Of a stretch of DNA of 43,317 nt, positions 26,042-33,375 are shown one piece after another; the first letter of the stretch is position 1, and each line of letters begins with the position of its first letter. A program made the position numbers and the translations under genes. Under the pieces are notes generated by a model, which was given only the letters and a program-made list of their open reading frames with translations, made no database searches and was not told where the DNA came from. Source of the DNA: JAVBSC01 sp031547305 (GTDB taxonomy: Bacteria; Desulfobacterota; Desulfovibrionia; Desulfovibrionales; Desulfovibrionaceae); contig JAVBSC010000063.1 in assembly GCA_031547305.1 (NCBI GenBank), positions 1 to 43,317 on the forward strand, written 5' to 3'.

Positions 26042-26154
26042 TATAGTCTGATCATTCAACTCTAATTTGCCCATAAAAAATCCGGAAAAACCGTACTTGT
26101 CTATATTTTCCAGACTATATTTTTTTTAGGCTTTCATCACTAAGGGCAAGTCTG
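26042..26154. promoter_or_regulatory. Candidate enhancer-binding sites upstream of the sigma-54 promoter
   Basis: TATAGTCTG (26042-26050), its exact inverse CAGACTATA (26111-26119), and CAAGTCTG (26147-26154) lie about 140-250 bases upstream of the -12 element. Distances of 100-250 bases are typical for binding of a bacterial enhancer-binding protein. Which regulator binds is unknown; the regulator usually paired with PEP-CTERM systems, PrsR, is a candidate by analogy. Confidence 0.4.
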
Positions 26155-26283
26155 ACAATAGGTTATTATATAAATAATATTTTGAGCGGCTGAGCGCCAG
26201 TCCGCTATAACCGGAAAACTCCAAGGTGTTTTTTTAGGTAAAAATATGTATAACACGTTATTTTATTATATTTTATAAAATAA

Positions 26284-26300
26284 TGGCACCATGGTTGCAT
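26284..26300 (+). promoter_or_regulatory. Sigma-54 (-24/-12) promoter
   Basis: TGGCACCATGGTTGCAT matches the sigma-54 consensus TGGCAC-N5-TTGCW: GG at 26285-26286 and GC at 26297-26298 with the required spacing. A transcript would start near 26310, giving a 5' leader of about 45 bases before the ATG at 26355. Position, strand and spacing all fit the downstream VPLPA-CTERM gene. Confidence 0.8.
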
Positions 26301-26354
26301 GATTCTTTCCAGTATTTTGTTGTGATGGACACTTTAAAATGCCGGAGGCAGCTT

Positions 26355-27002
26355 ATGATCCGCCTGAAAATGCTTTTGTGTCTATTGGTCGTGCTTTCCC
26401 TTTCTTCCGTGGCTCATGCCGAGTACGCTTCGCCGGAAATTCAGGACGGCGTGTTCGTGGGTTCTCTTCTGCAAAGTAAAGGAGTGAGCGCCACCAGCCT
26501 TAATAATTTCAGCGATTTTAACGGGCTGTATGTTAATGTGGCGCTCATCGGCGGCCGGACAGCTTGGGGTCAAGACACCGCCGGCCTATTGAGCGGCTCC
26601 AATCCGACCCTGCCGATCACTGTGGAGCAGGCCGCCGCGAACGGATGGTATGCGGAAGCGAGGAACGTGGCCTTCAATTCTCTGTATTTCAAGAGCGAAA
26701 GCCCCTTTAATGGTGCCGACGAGTCTTTTGCCCTTAACGACGGCAACCTTGGCATGAAAGGAGACGGGCAGAACAGGGCGTTGGTGGCGTTCAGGCTGAA
26801 CAATACCTTCAGCTATAACGGGCGCGACTACGCGGCCGGGACAGTTCTGGTTTGCTTTGAGGACATGGTCGGCTATCCCAACGCTGACTATGATTATAAT
26901 GACATGATCGTGGCCATCACCCCCACCCCCATCCCGGCCGCGGCCTGGTTGCTGGGGTCCGGCCTTGCCGGCCTGATGGCCCTGCGCCGTCGCAACAAGT
27001 AG
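26355..27002 (+). CDS. DUF4114-type protein with VPLPA/PEP-CTERM exosortase sorting signal
   Basis: 215 residues: a signal peptide (about 1-22, MIRLKMLLCLLVVLSLSSVA then HA), a middle region with no known fold, a late stretch VCFEDMVGYPNADYDYNDM that resembles the calcium-like DUF4114 motif, and a C-terminal sorting signal IPAAAWLLGSGLAGLMALRR (proline-containing motif, membrane helix, basic tail). Such proteins are cleaved and anchored or exported by an exosortase, usually with exopolysaccharide genes; none lies here. The start ATG at 26355 has GGAGG at 7 bases; a longer frame to 26283 lies over the promoter. A sigma-54 promoter precedes it and a terminator follows. The DUF4114 name is from memory of the motif; the sorting signal is clear. 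Confidence 0.8.
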   Translation: MIRLKMLLCLLVVLSLSSVAHAEYASPEIQDGVFVGSLLQSKGVSATSLNNFSDFNGLYVNVALIGGRTAWGQDTAGLLSGSNPTLPITVEQAAANGWYAEARNVAFNSLYFKSESPFNGADESFALNDGNLGMKGDGQNRALVAFRLNNTFSYNGRDYAAGTVLVCFEDMVGYPNADYDYNDMIVAITPTPIPAAAWLLGSGLAGLMALRRRNK

Positions 27003-27039
27003 CGCATTAACAGGCTGCCGTACAAGCAGGATAAATAAT

Positions 27040-27075
27040 AAACCCCCGGTCTGGCTCGCGTCAGGCCGGGGGTTT
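27040..27075. terminator. Bidirectional terminator
   Basis: AAACCCCCGG (27040-27049) pairs with CCGGGGGTTT (27066-27075), with a further CTG/CAG pairing inside. Its A-run and T-run serve both strands: it ends the VPLPA-CTERM transcript on the plus strand and the aroE transcript on the minus strand. Confidence 0.85.
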
Positions 27076-27091
27076 ATTGTGGGCATGGCCC

Positions 27092-27919
27092 CTAGCGCGG
27101 CATGGCGGCCAGAACCGCTTCCACAGCAGCCTGGGGGAGCTGTTGCCCGGTCCAGGCGGCGAAGGTTTTTTCCGCCTGGGCAATATACATGCCCCAGCCG
27201 CTCTGGGTGTCCCAGCCGGCCGCCTTGGCTTCGCGCAAAAATTTTGTTTCCATCGGGTTATACACGCAATCAAAGGCCAGGGCGCTTTTTCCGGCAAAGC
27301 CGTAAGCCGGGTAGGAGCTTTCATTTTCCGCCTTGCCGCGCATGCCGTTGGGCGTGGCGTTAACCAGCAGGTCCGCCTGGTAGTCGCCGCGCTCCGCCCA
27401 GGGCAGGGTTTGGACCTGGAACTCTTCCGCCAGAATCCTGGCCTTGTCTTCGGATCTGGCCGTCATGCGAATTTCCGGAAGCGCCAGGGCTTTGAGCCCG
27501 GCCAGAACCGCCCGGGATGCGCCGCCAGCGCCTATAATCAGGGCTTTCCTCAAACCGTTGAAGCGCGGGTATGCCTTAAGTGGCGCCATAAATCCGTGCA
27601 CATCGCTGTTGTCGCCGCAAATTTTCCCGTCCTCCAGCCAGATCAGGTTGACCGCGCCCACGCTTTTGGCCAGAGGCAGGACTTCATCCAGGAATGGCAG
27701 CACGGCCAGCTTATGCGGCATGGTCACGTTAAAGCCATGAATGCCCATAAGGCGGAAGGAGCGCATGAAGTCCGGCACCTGTTCCGGGGTGATTTCCCAG
27801 GCCAGATGCGCGGCTTGGATATTCAGGGCCTGAAAAGCCGTGTTGTACAGCAGCGGCCCCATGGTCCCACCCAGGGGGTAGCCGATGACGCCGAAAAGTT
27901 TGGCGGGAATTAAAGGCAT
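27092..27919 (-). CDS. aroE: Shikimate dehydrogenase-like protein with altered substrate motif
   Basis: 275 residues, the length of AroE, which reduces 3-dehydroshikimate with NADPH in aromatic amino acid synthesis. FNVTMPHK (catalytic Lys), GDNSDVHGF (catalytic Asp region), GAGGASRAV (nucleotide binding), VNATPNGM and the C-terminal MYIAQAEKTFAAWTG are family features. The N-terminal substrate motif, normally a serine-rich GxSxSPxxHN, reads GGTMGPLLYN, so both serines and the histidines are changed. It may still be active, or work on a related substrate such as quinate, but this is open. The start ATG at 27919 has AAGGA upstream. It follows the tetraheme cytochrome by 15 bases on the minus strand, likely in the same transcript, ended at 27040-27075. 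Confidence 0.8.
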   Translation of the reverse strand: MPLIPAKLFGVIGYPLGGTMGPLLYNTAFQALNIQAAHLAWEITPEQVPDFMRSFRLMGIHGFNVTMPHKLAVLPFLDEVLPLAKSVGAVNLIWLEDGKICGDNSDVHGFMAPLKAYPRFNGLRKALIIGAGGASRAVLAGLKALALPEIRMTARSEDKARILAEEFQVQTLPWAERGDYQADLLVNATPNGMRGKAENESSYPAYGFAGKSALAFDCVYNPMETKFLREAKAAGWDTQSGWGMYIAQAEKTFAAWTGQQLPQAAVEAVLAAMPR

Positions 27920-27934
27920 GGGGAAATTTCCTTT

Positions 27935-28414
27935 TTAATGCGCGCCGCTGTATATGAGCGGTTTGAAGTTGAAATTTTCAATGCGTTCCGCATTATGGCA
28001 GCTTTCGCAAACTTTTACATCCGGCTTGCGGGTGATTTTTTCCTTATCGCCGGTTTCCGCGTGCTCCGATCCCGGACCATGGCAGGTTTCGCAACCCACG
28101 TCCGCCAGATGCGGGGTTTTTTCAAAGCTCACAAACCCGCCGGTTTTCCCGTGTCCGGTGGTATGGCAGTCGTAGCAGCCCTTGAGTTCCTCCGGAGTGA
28201 GCTTGCGGGCCATTATTTTTACGCTGTCCCAGGCGTGGGCTTTTTTGGAGTTCTTTTTAAAGCTTTCGTATTGATCCTCGTGGCACTCCCTGCAAGCCGC
28301 CGAACCCACAAAGACCGGGCCGGCTTCCTGGCCGGCGGCCGGAGACCCGCCCACGACCAGAAGCACAAAGAGCGCCGGGAACAGAAGGCTGAGTGCCGGG
28401 CTGTTGGAGCGCAT
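27935..28414 (-). CDS. Periplasmic tetraheme cytochrome c, cytochrome c554-like
   Basis: 159 residues: a signal peptide (about 1-28) and four CxxCH heme motifs: CRECH (41-45), CYDCH (80-84), CETCH (108-112) and CESCH (136-140). FVGSAACRECHEDQYESF is typical of cytochrome c554-like and related multiheme proteins. It would depend on the Ccm system for heme attachment. The start ATG overlaps the stop of the upstream chemoreceptor gene (TGATG), so the two are translationally coupled. This suggests a shared periplasmic redox role, for example electron input to or partner of the heme-bearing receptor; that is inference. Confidence 0.88.
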   Translation of the reverse strand: MRSNSPALSLLFPALFVLLVVGGSPAAGQEAGPVFVGSAACRECHEDQYESFKKNSKKAHAWDSVKIMARKLTPEELKGCYDCHTTGHGKTGGFVSFEKTPHLADVGCETCHGPGSEHAETGDKEKITRKPDVKVCESCHNAERIENFNFKPLIYSGAH

Positions 28415-30462
28415 CAGTTATTCTCCTTCATACGGGCGATTACGGTGTTCAGCTCTTCCGCCAGGCTCAGGAGCCCGCGCACCGTGTTCGCGGAGCCGGC
28501 CATGGCTTCGGCGGTCCGGGCGGACAGCGCGCTGACTTCTTTTGTGGAGTCGGCCAGGTGTTCCCCGGTGGCAAGCTGCTCTTCGGTTGCCGCCGCAACG
28601 GCCTGCACTCCGTCCGCCACGGATTCCGCAAGCGCCAGTATGGAGCCCAGGTCTTCCCCGGTAAGCCGCACTTCGCCGGCGCCGCCAACGACAAGGCCGG
28701 CGGTTTTTTCCACGGCGTCTATGCTGGATTGCGCGCTGCTCTTAATCCTGTCAATGGTGTTGCCCACTTCCTGCGTGGCCTGCACGGTTTTTTCCGCCAG
28801 CTTGCGCACCTCGTCGGCCACAACCGCGAAGCCCCGCCCGGCATCCCCGGCTCTGGCCGCCTCTATGGCCGCGTTCAGGGCCAGAAGGTTGGTCTGGTCC
28901 GCGATATCCTGAATAACCTGCATGACCTGGCCGATGTTGTTGGTCATTTGCTCCAGATCTTTCATGCGCAGCTTCAGATCTTCCGTGGCGCCAACTATGG
29001 AATCCATGCTGCCGGTCACTTTCCGGGCGCGTTCCGCGCCGTTCTGCGCGCTTTCCCTGGTGGCCTGGGCATTTTGGGCCACCTTTGAAGTGTTGCGGGA
29101 TGTTTCCTCCAGCACCACTCGCATCTGGTCCAGCGCGCTGGAACTGGAGGCGCTTAAGTCTTGCTGCTCCCTGGCTCTGCTAGTGGTGCGCTCCACCTGC
29201 CCGGACAAATCCGCGGCTGCCGCGGCCAGTTCTCTGGCCACGCGGTCCGCTTCCGTGGCCGCGTCGCTGATCATGGCGCTCTGGGCGATTACGGCCTTTT
29301 CATTTTCCCTTATGGACGTGAGATCCGTGAGGCTCAAAAATACGCCGATGAAGTCTCCTTCCAGGCTGAGCACCGGGCTGGCGTCAAAACGCAGGTGCAA
29401 CGTTTTGCCCTGCCTGTCGGCCACCGTTTCTTCAGAGTCAAGAACAGCCTGTTTGGTTTTGAGCGCGACACGGTGCGGCGCTTCCGGGTTGGGCCGGCCA
29501 AACACGAATTCATCCAGTGGGGTGCCGAGTGCGTTCTCCGGTTTTTCGGCATGCCGGAGCAGATCCAGAAAGTGCCCGTTGATGAAAGTTATCCGCCCTT
29601 CAAGGTCGCACATGGCGGAAGGAACGCTCATGCCCTTGAGCACGCTTTGGGCTATTCCGAGCTTTTTCAGCTCCTCCAGCATGTCGTTCAAATTGCCTGT
29701 CAGGCGTCCCAGTTCGTCCTGGCCGGAGTCCGTGAACCGGGTGTTGAAATCGCCGGCGACAATTTTATTGGAACTTTCATCCATGTGCAGAATGCGCCGA
29801 ATTACCCGCCGCCGCATAAAGGCGTAGAGAAGCGCCGCCGCCGCCACGCCGCCGGTCACGGATATGCCCAGATTCAGCATGGAGTTGCGCCGCAGTCCCC
29901 GGATGTCCGCATCCACGTCCTTGATTACGGCCATGGCCCCCAGAATGCGTTGCGCGGACCCATGGCAGTGGTGGCAGGATTTGTCGTTTTTGATGCTGGC
30001 AATCTGGACGTATTGCGTTTTACCATCCAGACTTATCAGTTCTCCGTGCCGCGTTTCCTCTTTCAGGGCTTTTTCATAGGCCGCGCTCAACTCCTGGTTG
30101 GAGAAAGACTGGCGTATTGTTTTACGTATGTCAGGCTCATTTGTTGAATAAGTGATTGTACCGTCAAAACTGGCTAATGATGTGTGAAGATTAGGAAAAG
30201 TTCTGGATAGAAATTCAAATTGGGCAATCGTGCTTTTATTGTCGCCAATCAGCATGGGCTTTTCTATGGACATACGGATTAGCTGCGAGACTTCAATGCT
30301 GTTTGAAGATATCTGGTGCATGGTGGAATTGCTGTTCAGGCGATCTGCAATCAGCCACGAACAGATGCCTGACGCCAGTGTTACGACAATAATAAGCAAC
30401 ACCACCTGCGCGCCTAAAGATCCACTCAGGCGTGAAGTCTTTTTTGGCTGTTCGTCTCGCAT
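28414..30462 (-). CDS. Heme c-containing methyl-accepting chemotaxis protein (DcrA-like)
   Basis: 682 residues: a first membrane helix (about 17-37), a periplasmic domain (about 38-195), a second helix (about 196-216), HAMP (about 217-270), PAS (about 270-385), then a long coiled-coil cytoplasmic signalling region with the hairpin motif GFAVVADEVRKLAEKTVQA. The periplasmic part contains SCHHCHGSAQ (C163, C166, H167), a c-type heme-binding motif, as in DcrA of Desulfovibrio vulgaris, a redox/oxygen-sensing receptor. The start is the ATG at 30460-30462; the longer open frame to 30804 crosses a repeat and has no support. A promoter with TATAAT lies just upstream. It is coupled to a tetraheme cytochrome downstream. 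Ligand (oxygen or redox) is inferred from DcrA. Confidence 0.9.
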   Translation of the reverse strand: MRDEQPKKTSRLSGSLGAQVVLLIIVVTLASGICSWLIADRLNSNSTMHQISSNSIEVSQLIRMSIEKPMLIGDNKSTIAQFEFLSRTFPNLHTSLASFDGTITYSTNEPDIRKTIRQSFSNQELSAAYEKALKEETRHGELISLDGKTQYVQIASIKNDKSCHHCHGSAQRILGAMAVIKDVDADIRGLRRNSMLNLGISVTGGVAAAALLYAFMRRRVIRRILHMDESSNKIVAGDFNTRFTDSGQDELGRLTGNLNDMLEELKKLGIAQSVLKGMSVPSAMCDLEGRITFINGHFLDLLRHAEKPENALGTPLDEFVFGRPNPEAPHRVALKTKQAVLDSEETVADRQGKTLHLRFDASPVLSLEGDFIGVFLSLTDLTSIRENEKAVIAQSAMISDAATEADRVARELAAAAADLSGQVERTTSRAREQQDLSASSSSALDQMRVVLEETSRNTSKVAQNAQATRESAQNGAERARKVTGSMDSIVGATEDLKLRMKDLEQMTNNIGQVMQVIQDIADQTNLLALNAAIEAARAGDAGRGFAVVADEVRKLAEKTVQATQEVGNTIDRIKSSAQSSIDAVEKTAGLVVGGAGEVRLTGEDLGSILALAESVADGVQAVAAATEEQLATGEHLADSTKEVSALSARTAEAMAGSANTVRGLLSLAEELNTVIARMKENN

Positions 30463-30475
30463 AAGATATCCCGGT

Positions 30476-30504
30476 ATTATATTGATTATGCATATAGGTA
30501 GCAA
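30476..30504 (-). promoter_or_regulatory. Sigma-70 promoter of the chemoreceptor operon
   Basis: On the minus strand TTGCTA (-35, 30504-30499) is followed by a 17-base spacer and TATAAT (-10, 30481-30476). It ends only 13 bases before the ATG, so the transcript would have a very short leader. A second TTGACA at 30524-30519 lies further upstream but has no good -10 partner. Confidence 0.65.
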
Positions 30505-30662
30505 TATATTTCTCCACTTGTCAATTTTTATTATTGCATTTTGGAGTGTCGCTTCGTCGGGCGGCCTTTCATCGCGCGAGGCGGCCAGTCGGGCTGATCG
30601 TCTTTTTTTACTTACCCGCAGCGGGTCCGGCCTCTCCCGGAGCAAATTACGCTTGATTTTTT

Positions 30663-30687
30663 CGCTTAACGGCGGGCAAAGCCCACC
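30663..30687 (+). repeat. Intergenic hairpin repeat, copy 3
   Basis: CGCTTAAC followed by GGCGGGCAAAGCCCACC, a hairpin related to copies at 2872-2893 and 9944-9967. Confidence 0.45.
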
Positions 30688-30728
30688 TGCGAACAACTCG
30701 CGGGCTGCCAGGCTGGCTTCACAGCGCC

Positions 30729-30772
30729 AGAGCATTTTATCTGTCAGAAAAATACCAAAGTTAAAATGCTCT
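30729..30772. repeat. Perfect 11-base inverted repeat
   Basis: AGAGCATTTTA (30729-30739) and TAAAATGCTCT (30762-30772) with a 22-base spacer. The right side AAAATGCTCTAAAGG resembles the TIR end AAAATGCCTTAAAAG (10027-10041) and the solo end near 42602. It may be an end of the same repeat family or an operator for the GRE operon. Confidence 0.45.
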
Positions 30773-30860
30773 AAAGGCGTGATTTTTCGAATTGTGCGCT
30801 TCATTGCATCGTGCTAATGTTGTATCTTCAAAATAAAGAGATGATGCCAGGAGCGTGCAT

Positions 30861-33311
30861 ATGCGCAGTGCGACACTCGGACGGCCGGCGAACCAGGTTG
30901 GCGCGGCGGGATGCGCCGTGAGCCAGCGGATAGCGGCGCTTATAGATGACGTGTTGACCACAGTGCCGGAAATAGAAGCGGACCGCGCCCGCATTATTAC
31001 CGAGTCGTATATGGAGACGGAGGGCCAGCCCACAGTGACCAGGAGGGCCAGGGCCTTTGAGAAAATTATGCGCGAACTGCCCATAGTTATCCGCCACAAC
31101 GAACTGATCGTCGGCAATATGGCAACAGCTTCGCGCGGCGTGCAGGTTTTTCCGGAATATTCCCATAGGTGGCTTGAAGATGAGTTTGACCGCCTGGAAA
31201 AACGTCCCGGAGATCCGTACAGGATTTCTGAAACGACCAAACGGCGGCTTCGCGAGGTTTTTCAGTACTGGCAGGGAAAGACAAATTCCGACCTGGCTAC
31301 CCGGAACATGGAAAAGCACCCGGAAGTATTCCCGGCCATGGAGGCCGATGTCTTCACTGTGGCCAATTACCGTTACTTTGGCGTCGGGCACGTCAGCGTC
31401 GATTACGGCGCCGTGCTGCGCAAAGGGTTCAGAGGCATTATTGATGACGCCATGAAGACCATTGCGGCTCTGGATGTGAAGTCCGCGGAAGCGGAAAAGA
31501 AACGGCGTTTTCTTGAAGCAGTGATCATCTCGGCGCAAGGCGTGATCGCTTACGCCAACCGCTTTGCGGTTCTGGCCCGGAGACAGGCGGATGAGCAATC
31601 CGATGCGAAGCGCAAAAGGGAATTGGCCTTGATCGCCGCCAATTGCCGCCAGGTGCCGGAACATCCGGCCCGGACATTTTACGAGGCTTTGCAGTCTTTC
31701 TGGTTCGTCCACGCGGCCATTCAACTGGAATCCAACGGGCATTCAGTTTCACCCGGCCGCGTTGATCAATACATGTTTCCGTATTACGAAGCTTCGGTCA
31801 TAAACGGCGGCCTGCCTGAGGAGGAAGTCCGGGAATTGCTTGACAGCCTGTGGGTGAAGCTGAACGAGGTGTGCAAGGTCCGTGATGAAGGATTCGGAAA
31901 GTTCTTTGGCGGCTACCCCATGTTTCAGAACATTAATGTCGGCGGCCAGGCCGCTGACGGAGCGGACGCCGCAAACGCGCTTTCTTACGCTTGCCTTGAT
32001 GCGGGCATCCGCACAAAACTGCCCCAGCCTTCCCTTTCCGTCCGGGTCTGGCCCGGAACGCCGGAGTCCCTGCTGCTCAAGGGCGCGGAACTGGCCCGCA
32101 CCGGCACTGGCATGCCGGCATGGTTTAATGACGATGTGGTCATGGCCGGCCTGAGCCGGCGGGGAGTTTCGCAGGAAGACGCGCGCGACTACTGCATTCT
32201 GGGCTGCGTTGAGCCGAACGTCGGCGGCAAGACGCTCGGCATGCACGGGGCCGCCTTTTTCAACCTTGTCAGGGTGCTGGAAAGCACGCTGAACAACGGT
32301 ATGCTTAACGGGCGGCTGGTGGGACCGCAAACCGGCGATCCCCGTCAATTCAGCTCTATCGAAGACTTCCTGGCGGCTTACCGCAAGCAGATGGCTTATT
32401 TCGTCAAACTGATGGTTCTTGCGGACAACGCGATCGATTCGGCGCACGCTGAACGTACGCCTTTGCCATACCAGTCCAGCCTGATCAGCGATTGCATAGC
32501 CCGGGGCCTGAGCGCTCAAGAGGGGGGCGCGCGCTATAACATGACGGCGGTTCAGGGGGTCGGCGTTGCTAATGTGGGCGACTCCCTCATGGCTGTGAAG
32601 CATTTTGTGTTTGACCGCCGCATTCTGTCCATGGACGGGCTGCTGAGCGCTCTGGAAAACAACTACGGGCGGGGAGCTTCAGCGGATTCCGGATCTGTTG
32701 CCGACAAAGGCGAATACCTCAGGCAAATGCTTATCCAACGCTCCCCAAAGTATGGCAATGACCAGGACGAAGTGGACATGTTCGCGCGTGAAGCCGCGCT
32801 GATTTATTGCTCGGAAGTTGAAAAATACCCCAATATGCGCGGTGGCGTTTTTCACGCCGGACTTTATCCGGTTTCGGCCAATATCCCCATGGGCCGGGCC
32901 TGCGGCGCGACGCCGGACGGCCGGCTTGCCGGAGAACCGCTTGCCGACGGGGTTTCCCCTTCCGCCGGCAGGGATCTGAACGGCCCCACAGCCGCTATGA
33001 ACTCGGTGTCCAAACTCGATCACGCCATTGCCAGCAACGGCGCCCTGCTGAACCAGAAATTCCACCCCTCCGCGCTGGAGCGCGAAGAAGGCCTCGCGAA
33101 CCTGGGCGCGCTGGTCCGGTCTTATTTTGAACGCAAGGGATCGCATGTGCAGTTTAACGTCATCAGCAGGGAAACACTGGCTGACGCGCAAAACAACCCG
33201 GAACAATACAAGGACCTTGTCGTCAGGGTGGCCGGGTACAGCGCCAGGTTCGTCACTTTAGATCCGGCCATCCAGCAGGATATTATCTCCAGAACGGAGC
33301 AGACGTTCTGA
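30861..33311 (+). CDS. Glycyl radical enzyme, PFL-family lyase/dehydratase of unknown substrate
   Basis: 816 residues, length within the range of choline, isethionate, glycerol or hydroxyproline-type glycyl radical enzymes. The active-site Cys lies in LGCVEPNVGGKT (C449, followed by E451), a histidine in GVGHVSVDYG (H177), and the radical glycine in RVAGYSARFVTLD (G792). The Cys-x-Glu motif points to the dehydratase/C-N or C-S lyase class rather than pyruvate formate-lyase. The start is the ATG at 30861 with GGAG at 8 bases; GTG 30855 is also possible. The activase follows directly. No bacterial microcompartment genes are near, so the choline (cut)-type cluster is unlikely. The substrate is not assigned. 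Confidence 0.88.
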   Translation: MRSATLGRPANQVGAAGCAVSQRIAALIDDVLTTVPEIEADRARIITESYMETEGQPTVTRRARAFEKIMRELPIVIRHNELIVGNMATASRGVQVFPEYSHRWLEDEFDRLEKRPGDPYRISETTKRRLREVFQYWQGKTNSDLATRNMEKHPEVFPAMEADVFTVANYRYFGVGHVSVDYGAVLRKGFRGIIDDAMKTIAALDVKSAEAEKKRRFLEAVIISAQGVIAYANRFAVLARRQADEQSDAKRKRELALIAANCRQVPEHPARTFYEALQSFWFVHAAIQLESNGHSVSPGRVDQYMFPYYEASVINGGLPEEEVRELLDSLWVKLNEVCKVRDEGFGKFFGGYPMFQNINVGGQAADGADAANALSYACLDAGIRTKLPQPSLSVRVWPGTPESLLLKGAELARTGTGMPAWFNDDVVMAGLSRRGVSQEDARDYCILGCVEPNVGGKTLGMHGAAFFNLVRVLESTLNNGMLNGRLVGPQTGDPRQFSSIEDFLAAYRKQMAYFVKLMVLADNAIDSAHAERTPLPYQSSLISDCIARGLSAQEGGARYNMTAVQGVGVANVGDSLMAVKHFVFDRRILSMDGLLSALENNYGRGASADSGSVADKGEYLRQMLIQRSPKYGNDQDEVDMFAREAALIYCSEVEKYPNMRGGVFHAGLYPVSANIPMGRACGATPDGRLAGEPLADGVSPSAGRDLNGPTAAMNSVSKLDHAIASNGALLNQKFHPSALEREEGLANLGALVRSYFERKGSHVQFNVISRETLADAQNNPEQYKDLVVRVAGYSARFVTLDPAIQQDIISRTEQTF

Positions 33312-33375
33312 GCCTGGCCCTCGGCGGCTGGGGGGCGTTTTCAGTTCCGGCTAGGAACACAGGCGGATTTTGCGT

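Larger units (their letters stand above)
25727..26354. other. Long non-coding region between recD2 and the VPLPA-CTERM gene
   Basis: About 630 bases without a supported gene. The first half is palindrome-rich (25727-25967), the second half AT-rich with TATAGTCTG-type dyads and a sigma-54 promoter at 26284-26300. A 61-residue frame starting at 25880 crosses the palindromes and has no ribosome site, so it is not called. This is the largest intergenic interval in the window. Confidence 0.6.
30463..30860. other. Divergent intergenic region between the chemoreceptor and GRE genes
   Basis: About 400 bases without a supported gene; a few frames run across it but lack ribosome sites. It holds the chemoreceptor promoter (30476-30504), a copy of the hairpin repeat (30663-30687), a perfect 11-base inverted repeat (30729-30772) and the Shine-Dalgarno GGAG of the glycyl radical enzyme. 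The promoter of the latter was not clearly identified. Confidence 0.55.

Noticed and set aside
25880..26065. A 61-codon frame in the palindrome-rich region after recD2
   Set aside because: It has no Shine-Dalgarno, crosses two strong palindromes, and the composition is low-complexity (Phe/Arg-rich).
26284..26354. A longer start for the VPLPA-CTERM protein at 26283
   Set aside because: This would place the start codon inside the sigma-54 promoter, and the signal peptide begins correctly at the ATG at 26355 with GGAGG upstream.
30463..30804. N-terminal extension of the chemoreceptor to 30804
   Set aside because: The extra 114 residues cross a repeat, have no membrane or sensor features, and the promoter for the gene lies inside them.
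30861..33311. Assignment of the glycyl radical enzyme as choline TMA-lyase (CutC) or isethionate lyase (IslA)
   Set aside because: The signature regions seen do not allow a firm choice, the microcompartment genes of choline clusters are absent, and no sulfite, aldehyde or taurine pathway gene lies near. The name is left open.
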